Origin: VRUE01 sp036376775
GTDB lineage: Bacteria; Actinomycetota; Thermoleophilia; Solirubrobacterales; 70-9
Direction of reading: 5' to 3'
Length of the DNA: 18,916 bases
NCBI GenBank assembly: GCA_036376775.1
Contig: DASUZP010000112.1
Span: 1-18,916 of the forward strand
Shown: in pieces, positions 13,532 to 18,916 of the stretch
How positions within the stretch are numbered: position 1 is the first letter of the stretch
Layout: every line of letters starts with the position of its first letter
Program-made: the position numbers and the translations under genes
The notes under the pieces: generated by a model
Told to the model about the DNA's origin: nothing
The model's input: the letters and a program-made list of their open reading frames with translations, nothing else
The model's database searches: none

Positions 13532-13654
13532 GGGGAGGTCGGGGGTGTCATCCCGGCCAGCGGCGTCCTCTTTTTCGCCCACCGGCTCCGGGCGACAGCG
13601 ACAAGGCTCTTCTGCGAAAAACCCAGCGGTCGGGATGACACCCCCGACCTCCCC
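13532..13654. repeat. Fold-back element with 24-bp perfect terminal inverted repeats, copy C
   Basis: Positions 13532-13555 and 13631-13654 are perfect reverse complements over 24 bases; the arm begins GGGGAGGTCGGGGGTGTC. The 75-base core has an inner inverted repeat TTTTTCGC (13571-13578) with GCGAAAAA (13614-13621). The total length of 123 bp equals that of copy A, and the ends share GGTCGGGGG-like sequence, but the core is different. No transposase is encoded, so it would be a non-autonomous (MITE-like) element or a structured RNA. I see no clear target-site duplication. It begins 8 bases beyond the stop codon of the reductase gene (13663) and could terminate that transcript. Confidence 0.85.
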
Positions 13655-13662
13655 ACCGCCGT

Positions 13663-15654
13663 CTACCAGTGCACGCCTTTCATCAAATGCGCAAAGGCAA
13701 CCGCCTCGGTGGTCGGCGCCCGATCCGGCGCCTCGTCGCCCTTCCCCTTCGCCGCCTGCGACTCAGGAAAGAGTTTGTAGGCGGTGTTGAGGATTTTGTC
13801 GCTGAGGGTCGGCGCGACCGCGTAGAGCAGCTCACCGAAGGTGCCCAGCCGCGTCGCCACCTTCTTCGGTCGGCCGATCATCGCCCCGGCGATCATCTCG
13901 GCGGCCTCCTCGGGGGTGATAGCCGGGAACATGTCGTACATCCGCGTCGGCGCGATCATCGGCGTCCGCACCAGCGGCATGTAGATCGTCGTGATGTCGA
14001 CTCCGTCGTCGACCACCTCCGAGGCGATCACGCGGCTGAAGGCGTCGAGCGCCGCCTTCGAGGCGACGTAGGCCGAGAAGCGCGGCGGGTTGGTCTGCGA
14101 GCCGATCGAGCTGACGTTGACGATGTGGCCCGTCTTGTGCGCCTGCATCGACGGCAGCAAGGCCAGGATCAACCGCACCGCACCGAAGTAGTTGACCTGC
14201 ATCGTCCGCTCGTAGTCGTGGAAGCGGTCGTAGGAGAGCTTGACCGAGCGCCGGATCGAGCGGCCCGCGTTGTTGACGAGGACGTCGACCCGGCCGTGGT
14301 AGGCGAGCACCTCCTCGGCCATCCGCTCGATGTCCTCCATGTCGGACATGTCGCAGCGGTGGATGTGGGCGACGCCACCGGCTGTCTCGATTTCCCGCTT
14401 CGTCTCCTCCAGCTTGTCGACCGAGCGGGCGACCAAGAGCACGGTGGCCCCCGCGTCGGCGGCCTTTACCGCGGCCGCCTTGCCGATGCCCGACGACGCT
14501 CCGGTGATCAGCACGACCCTGCCCCGCACCGCCGCCGAGAGCGAGCGGTCCTTGAACAGGTCCGGGTCGAGGTTGCGCTCCCAGTAATCCCAGACGCGGT
14601 CGGCGTAGCTCTCCAGCGGCGGCACCTCGATCCCCGAGCCCGCCAGCGCCGCCTGCGCCTCGGTCGAGTCGAAGTGGGTCGGATAGTTGACGTAGCTGAG
14701 AACGCCGGCAGGAATTCCGACCTGGTTCAGCGCGACCTTGGCCGCCCGCTTGGCCGGAGGGAAGAATCTCAGCCCGGTGCGAATCAGGCTCGTCGCCGGG
14801 TCGGTGATGCCGGAGTCGAGCTGCAGGGCCGCCTGGGGCGCGTCGGCGGCGTGAGCGAAGAGGTTGAGCACCTCGCCCGCGGTCTTCGGCTTGGGGTCGG
14901 TGAGGCTGAAGGCGCGGCCGTCGAGACCCGGCTTGTGGGCGATGTGGTCGATCGCCGCGGCGACGTAGTCGACCGGGACGATGTTGATCTCCCCTCCTTC
15001 GACCCCGAGCGTCGGCAGCCAGGCGGGCAGCACCCGCCGCGCCTGCTGCAACAGCTTGAACATGTAGTAGGGACCGTCGATCTTGTCGATCTCGCCGCTG
15101 CGCGAGTCGCCGACGACGATCCCCGGCCGGTAGACGCGCCAGGGTCGGCGGCAATGCTCGCGTACGACCCGCTCGGACTCGTGCTTGGTGCGGAAGTACG
15201 GATGCGTATCGAGGTCTTCGGCCTCGTCGAACATGTCCTCGGTCCAAGTGCCCTTGTAGAGGCCTGCGGCGGCGATCGAGCTGACCTGGTGGAAGCAACC
15301 GGCCTCGATCGCCCCAGCGAGTTCGACCGCGTGCCGCGTGCCCTCGACGTTGGCGACCTCCTGAGCCTCGGCGCCGGCGGCCATGTCGTAGATCGCGGCC
15401 AGGTGGAAGAAGTGATCGACGTCGCCGCGCAGCGTCAGCAGATCCTCCTCGGAGACCCCGAGCCCGGGCTGGGCAAGGTCGCCGGCGATCGGCACGACCC
15501 GCGCTCCATCCGCTCCCCAGGCGGTCCGCAGCTCCTCCAGCCGCCCACGCGAGCCGGCCCGGACCAGCGCGTAGATCGTCCCCTCGCGCTGCAAAAGTCT
15601 GGCGACGAGGTTGCGACCGATGAATCCGGTGGCGCCGGTGACGAAGTAGTTCAT
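13663..15654 (-). CDS. Two-domain fatty acyl-CoA reductase (alcohol-forming type)
   Basis: A protein of 663 residues made of two fused short-chain dehydrogenase domains. The N-terminal extended-SDR domain (about 1-365) has the NAD(P) loop TGATGFIGRNL (6-16), SSIAAAG (125-131) and the catalytic YFRTK (Y153, K157). The C-terminal classical SDR domain (about 376-610) has TGASSGIG (384-391), NNAG (461-464), VSSIGS (514-519) and YVASK (Y529, K533). This order and length match the bacterial fatty acyl-CoA reductases of the Marinobacter FAR and mycobacterial AcrA1 (Rv3391) type, which reduce acyl-CoA through the aldehyde to fatty alcohol with NADPH. Both active sites look intact. The ATG at 15652-15654 is preferred over a GTG five codons upstream because it begins directly at the Rossmann strand. 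The gene lies 26 bases from the divergent dehydrogenase gene and upstream of the AGPS-like gene. Confidence 0.88.
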   Translation of the reverse strand: MNYFVTGATGFIGRNLVARLLQREGTIYALVRAGSRGRLEELRTAWGADGARVVPIAGDLAQPGLGVSEEDLLTLRGDVDHFFHLAAIYDMAAGAEAQEVANVEGTRHAVELAGAIEAGCFHQVSSIAAAGLYKGTWTEDMFDEAEDLDTHPYFRTKHESERVVREHCRRPWRVYRPGIVVGDSRSGEIDKIDGPYYMFKLLQQARRVLPAWLPTLGVEGGEINIVPVDYVAAAIDHIAHKPGLDGRAFSLTDPKPKTAGEVLNLFAHAADAPQAALQLDSGITDPATSLIRTGLRFFPPAKRAAKVALNQVGIPAGVLSYVNYPTHFDSTEAQAALAGSGIEVPPLESYADRVWDYWERNLDPDLFKDRSLSAAVRGRVVLITGASSGIGKAAAVKAADAGATVLLVARSVDKLEETKREIETAGGVAHIHRCDMSDMEDIERMAEEVLAYHGRVDVLVNNAGRSIRRSVKLSYDRFHDYERTMQVNYFGAVRLILALLPSMQAHKTGHIVNVSSIGSQTNPPRFSAYVASKAALDAFSRVIASEVVDDGVDITTIYMPLVRTPMIAPTRMYDMFPAITPEEAAEMIAGAMIGRPKKVATRLGTFGELLYAVAPTLSDKILNTAYKLFPESQAAKGKGDEAPDRAPTTEAVAFAHLMKGVHW

Positions 15655-15680
15655 CGCTCTTTCATACACTCAATCTACGA

Positions 15681-18600
15681 ATGGCGCAAACGGCGACCGT
15701 GCAGATCCAGATGCCCGAGATGGGCGAGTCGGTCACCGAGGGCATCGTTCTCGAATGGCATGTGGCGGAGGGCGACTTCGTCAGCGAGGGCGACACGGTG
15801 GTCGAGGTCTCGACCGACAAGGTCGACGCCGAGGTGCCGGCGCCGGCTGACGGGGTCATCACCAAGCTGATCGCACAGGTCGATGAGGAGGTGCCTGTGG
15901 GGGCGCCGTTGGCTGAGATGGAACCTGGGGAAGGGACGGCCGAGGGACAAGGGCCTCAGGCCGCGGGTCCTGTCGGCGCAGGGGACCCACCTCCCCTTCC
16001 GGTCGCTAAAGCGTCCTCAGGGGAGGTCCCCCCTACGCCGCCACCCGCGGCAGAGGGGCAGAGGCCCGCGGGCTCGGACGCTGCCGGGAACGGCTCAGGC
16101 AACGGCGTGCGAGCGACTCCGGTTGCCCGGCGGGTAGCTGAGGAGAACGGCGTCGACCTTGCTTCGGTAGCTGGGAACGGGCCGGGGGGCAAGGTGACTA
16201 AAGACGATGTGTTGGCGGCTGCCGACGGGGGGAATGGGGCAGCTGCTCCTGTCGCTGGAGAAGCCAAGCCTTTGCGGGGGCCAGCGGCGATGTTGGCTCA
16301 GGCCATGGGCGAGAGCCGGGAGGTTCCTACCGCCACCTCGTTCCGGACCGTCGCTGTCGACACGCTCGATGCGAAGCGCAAGGCGCTCAACGGGCAGCTG
16401 AAAGAGCGGGGGCTGAAGGTCTCGTTCACGCACCTGATCGCCTGGGCGATCGTGCGGGCGGCCAAGGAGTGGCCAGTGATGACGCGCAGCTTCGAGCAGC
16501 GCGAGGGCAAACCGTTCGCGATCGAGAACGGCCCGGTCAACCTCGGCATCGCGGTCGACATCGAGCGCAAGGACGGCTCGCGCAGCCTGATGGTGCCGGC
16601 GATCAAGGGCGCCGACGGCCTCGACTTCGCCGGCTTCCACACCTATTACGAGGACCTGATCACGAAGACGCGTGAGAGCAAGCTCACCGCCGACGACTTC
16701 CAGGGCACCAACATCTCGCTGACCAACCCGGGCGGGATCGGCACCGTCGCCTCGGTGCCGCGCCTGATGAAGGGCCAGAGCGCGATCGTCGCCGCCGGCG
16801 CTATCGCCTACCCGCCGGAGTGGGCGCACGCCTCTCCCGAGCGGCTGCGCCAGCTCGGCGTCTCGAAAACGATGACGCTGACCTCGACCTACGACCACCG
16901 GGTGATCCAGGGCGCCGAGTCGGGGGCCTTCCTGCGCCGGATCGAACAGCTGCTCGAAGGCGAGGATGGCTTCTACGAGGGCGTCGCCGGCGACCTCGGC
17001 ATCGACACGGCGGCGCTCGCCGTCGCCCACCCCGCCTCTGCATCTGCGCCGCCGCTCGGCGCCGCCGCTCCGCCGTCGGCTCCCGGCGCGCCGGACGAAG
17101 AGCTGCTCGGCGCGGTCCAGGCCGCCACCTCGCTGCTCAAGGGCTACCGCACCCACGGCCACCTCGCCGCCCGCCTCGACCCGCTCGGGCGCGAGGCCCA
17201 GGGCGACCCCGCGATCCAGCCCGAGAATCTCAACCTGACGCCGGAGCTGATGGCCCGCGTCCCCGCGGCGATCCTGCGCATCGGCGTCCCCGGCGAGACT
17301 CTGCTCGACGTGCTGCCGCGGATGCGGGAGGCCTACTGCGGCTCGATCGCCTACCAGTTCGAGCACCTCTCCTCGCACCAGCAACGGACCTGGCTGCGCG
17401 AGATGGTCGAGACCGGCGCCCACCGCCAACCCCTCGACGACGACGAGAAACGCCGCCTGCTGGGCCGGCTGATCGACGTCTTCGAGTTCGAGCGCTTTGT
17501 CGAGAAAGCGTATTTGGGCCAGAAGATCTTCTCGATCGAGGGCCTCGACGCGATCGTGCCGATGCTCGACGAGCTGGTGACCCTGGCCGGCCGCGCCGGC
17601 GCCGAAGAGGTCGTCTTCGGTATGGCCCACCGCGGCCGTCTCAGTGTCCTCGCCCACAACCTGGGCCGCTCGATCGAGTCGATCCTCGCCGAGTTCGAGG
17701 GCTCCAAGCAGATCGAGCAGGTGAAGGCGGTCGCCGCGATCCCCCACGGCGGCACCGGCGACGTCAAGTACCACTACGGTCACCAGGGGGTCTACGAAAC
17801 GCACGAGGGCGAGAGGATCGCCGTGCGCCTCTACCCCAACCCGAGCCATCTCGAGTTCGTCGATCCTGTGGTCGAGGGCGCGACCCGCTTCATCCAGTCC
17901 GAGATCGACGGGCCGAAGCTCGAGCACGAACCGAAGCGCGCTGTGCCGGTGCTGCTGCACGGCGACGCCGCCTTCCCGGGGCAGGGCGTGGTCGCCGAGA
18001 CGCTCAACCTGCAGGCGCTGCGCGGCTACACCACCGGCGGCACGATCCACATCATCCAGGACAATCAGGTCGGCTTCACCACGGACCCCGAAGACGCCCG
18101 TTCGACCCCTTACGCCGCAGACATGGCGAAGGGATTCAACGTGCCGATCGTCCACGTCAACGCCGACGACGTCGAGGCCTGCTCCGCGGCGATCCGCCTG
18201 GCGATGGCATACCGCGAGCGCTGGGGTCGCGACATCGTCATCGACGTGATCGGCTATCGCCGCTACGGGCACAACGAGACCGACGAGCCCGCCTACACCC
18301 AGCCGGCGATCGCGGCAAAGATCAAGGCACACCCGCCCGTCTCCGAGATCTACGCCGAGAAGCTGATCGAGCAACAGACGATCGCCCGCGAGGAGGTAGA
18401 GCGCGCGCGCAAGGAGCGACATGACGAGATGTCGGCGGCGCTCAAGGACCTGCGCAAGAAGATGGAGCTGGGCGAGTACGAAGACCCCACCGTGACCACC
18501 TCCAGCACCGGGGAACTGGACCGCAGCGCCAGCCCGCCGGTCGAAACCACCGTCGCTGCCGAGAAGCTGGACAAGCTGAACGAGGCTCTGCTCGAGGTAC

Positions 18601-18916
18601 CGGAGAGCTTCACGATCCACCGCAAGCTGCGCAAACCGCTCGGCAACCGAGGGGAGGCGTTGAGCGGGGGCAAGATCGAGTTCGGCCACGCCGAGGCGCT
18701 CGCGTTTGCCTCGCTGCTGACCCAGGGCGTCCACATCCGCCTCACCGGGCAGGACACCGAGCGCGGCACCTTCTCCCACCGGCACCTCGTCCTCCACGAC
18801 GAGAAGACGGGCCTGCGCTACGCACCGGTCCAGAACCTGCCGGAGGCCACCGCTCCGCTCGAGCTGCACAACAGCCCGCTGTCGGAGTCGGCCTGCCTCG
18901 GCTTCGAGTACGGCTA
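15681..18916 (+). CDS. kgd: 2-oxoglutarate dehydrogenase, lipoyl-PSBD-E2-E1 fusion (Kgd/OdhA-like; 3' end outside window)
   Basis: One uninterrupted frame of 1078 residues runs off the window. Order of domains: lipoyl domain (about 7-80, lipoyl lysine K47 in STDKVDAEV); Pro/Ala/Gly linker (82-142); peripheral subunit-binding domain (RATPVARRVAEENGVDL to DDVLAA, about 144-180); E2 acyltransferase domain (about 195-430, with TYDHRVIQGAESG, H406); linker; thiamine-diphosphate E1 domain from about 474, with MAHRGRL (H650), LHGDAAFPGQGVV (D762), IIQDNQVGFTT (N795), RRYGHNETDEPA and GQDTERGTFSHRH. The E2-E1 fusion is the actinobacterial Kgd/OdhA architecture, which oxidises 2-oxoglutarate to succinyl-CoA. 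Mycobacterial and corynebacterial versions lack their own lipoyl and subunit-binding domains, whereas this chain has both. About 250 residues should be missing at the C-terminus, judged from the Kgd length. No ribosome site precedes the ATG, so the mRNA may be leaderless. Citrate synthase lies 6 kb away. Confidence 0.95.
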   Translation, partial: MAQTATVQIQMPEMGESVTEGIVLEWHVAEGDFVSEGDTVVEVSTDKVDAEVPAPADGVITKLIAQVDEEVPVGAPLAEMEPGEGTAEGQGPQAAGPVGAGDPPPLPVAKASSGEVPPTPPPAAEGQRPAGSDAAGNGSGNGVRATPVARRVAEENGVDLASVAGNGPGGKVTKDDVLAAADGGNGAAAPVAGEAKPLRGPAAMLAQAMGESREVPTATSFRTVAVDTLDAKRKALNGQLKERGLKVSFTHLIAWAIVRAAKEWPVMTRSFEQREGKPFAIENGPVNLGIAVDIERKDGSRSLMVPAIKGADGLDFAGFHTYYEDLITKTRESKLTADDFQGTNISLTNPGGIGTVASVPRLMKGQSAIVAAGAIAYPPEWAHASPERLRQLGVSKTMTLTSTYDHRVIQGAESGAFLRRIEQLLEGEDGFYEGVAGDLGIDTAALAVAHPASASAPPLGAAAPPSAPGAPDEELLGAVQAATSLLKGYRTHGHLAARLDPLGREAQGDPAIQPENLNLTPELMARVPAAILRIGVPGETLLDVLPRMREAYCGSIAYQFEHLSSHQQRTWLREMVETGAHRQPLDDDEKRRLLGRLIDVFEFERFVEKAYLGQKIFSIEGLDAIVPMLDELVTLAGRAGAEEVVFGMAHRGRLSVLAHNLGRSIESILAEFEGSKQIEQVKAVAAIPHGGTGDVKYHYGHQGVYETHEGERIAVRLYPNPSHLEFVDPVVEGATRFIQSEIDGPKLEHEPKRAVPVLLHGDAAFPGQGVVAETLNLQALRGYTTGGTIHIIQDNQVGFTTDPEDARSTPYAADMAKGFNVPIVHVNADDVEACSAAIRLAMAYRERWGRDIVIDVIGYRRYGHNETDEPAYTQPAIAAKIKAHPPVSEIYAEKLIEQQTIAREEVERARKERHDEMSAALKDLRKKMELGEYEDPTVTTSSTGELDRSASPPVETTVAAEKLDKLNEALLEVPESFTIHRKLRKPLGNRGEALSGGKIEFGHAEALAFASLLTQGVHIRLTGQDTERGTFSHRHLVLHDEKTGLRYAPVQNLPEATAPLELHNSPLSESACLGFEYG
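15989..16027. repeat. Inverted repeat inside the linker coding sequence
   Basis: ACCTCCCC (15989-15996) and GGGGAGGT (16020-16027) form a perfect 8-bp stem inside the DNA that codes for the Pro/Gly-rich linker after the lipoyl domain. The arm GGGGAGGT equals the outermost bases of the terminal repeat of copy C (13532-13539). It may be chance in GC-rich sequence or the trace of an inserted element. Confidence 0.3.

Noticed and set aside
13486..13638. A 50-codon basic open frame starting at GTG with an upstream AGGAGG
   Set aside because: The frame runs through the whole fold-back element C, has a skewed Arg/Pro composition and no recognisable feature. The AGGAGG may be chance in purine-rich DNA.
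11787..15654. Assignment of the FAD enzyme and the SDR protein as DprE1 and DprE2
   Set aside because: The neighbouring DPPR synthase makes this tempting, but the FAD enzyme is longer than DprE1 and has AGPS motifs, and the SDR protein is a two-domain fusion of the fatty acyl-CoA reductase type.
13669..15870. A 733-residue open frame on the plus strand opposite the fatty acyl-CoA reductase
   Set aside because: Same reason: low-complexity Arg/Asp/Val/His mirror sequence, no motifs, and it runs into the start of the next real gene in the wrong frame.
16095..18869. A 924-residue open frame on the minus strand opposite the 2-oxoglutarate dehydrogenase gene
   Set aside because: It is antisense to a clear multi-domain enzyme, its composition is the mirror of GC-rich codons (Leu, Asp, Val, Arg, Gly rich), and no family motif is visible. 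Long antisense frames are expected at this GC content.

Overview
The window looks like a chromosomal segment of a high-GC actinobacterium, most likely class Thermoleophilia (Solirubrobacterales-like). Three things point there. The 2-oxoglutarate dehydrogenase has its E2 and E1 parts fused in one chain, an actinobacterial trait. There is a decaprenyl-phosphate phosphoribosyltransferase-type UbiA protein. There are two secreted 10-residue-repeat proteins with the N-terminal pattern NVVASLALFIALGG, which I associate with that class. This placement is inference from gene content and codon use; no rRNA or tRNA gene is visible.

Layout. 1-444: C-terminal end of an ACAD10/11-like acyl-CoA dehydrogenase (+). 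445-679: a palindromic operator-like site, a frameshifted ribbon-helix-helix antitoxin relic and a strong hairpin terminator. 710-1429 (-): first secreted repeat protein. 1564-2628 (-): APH-fold kinase of the type fused to ACAD10/11 in animals. 2606-4260 (+): membrane histidine kinase and single-domain response regulator, translationally coupled. 4291-4890 (-): second secreted repeat protein. 4970-7398 (-): quinone-oxidoreductase-like MDR enzyme followed by a DEAD-box helicase with a DbpA-type RNA-binding domain, overlapping by 4 bases. 7429-7610: fold-back repeat elements filling a divergent promoter region. 7626-9936 (+): PfkB-family kinase and citrate synthase. 9955-10071: an inverted second copy of the repeat element. 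10102-10757 (+): two overlapping small genes of unknown function. 10766-15654 (-): a gene set transcribed in the order two-domain fatty acyl-CoA reductase, alkylglycerone-phosphate-synthase-like FAD enzyme, decaprenyl-phosphate phosphoribosyltransferase, interrupted by a third fold-back element with 24-bp perfect terminal inverted repeats. 15681 to the end (+): a giant 2-oxoglutarate dehydrogenase that carries its own lipoyl and subunit-binding domains ahead of the E2 and E1 domains.

Functional themes. Citrate synthase and the lipoyl-E2-E1 fusion serve the TCA cycle. The fatty acyl-CoA reductase makes fatty alcohol, which is the co-substrate of alkylglycerone-phosphate synthase, so those two neighbours could supply the ether-bond step of an ether-lipid pathway; the adjacent prenyltransferase adds a cell-envelope theme. 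The acyl-CoA dehydrogenase and the APH kinase may act together on hydroxyacyl-CoAs, by analogy with ACAD10/11.

Most notable observations: the self-contained lipoyl-PSBD-E2-E1 polypeptide, the putative ether-lipid pair, the small family of GGGGGTC-ended fold-back repeats in three intergenic spaces, and the paired secreted decapeptide-repeat proteins.
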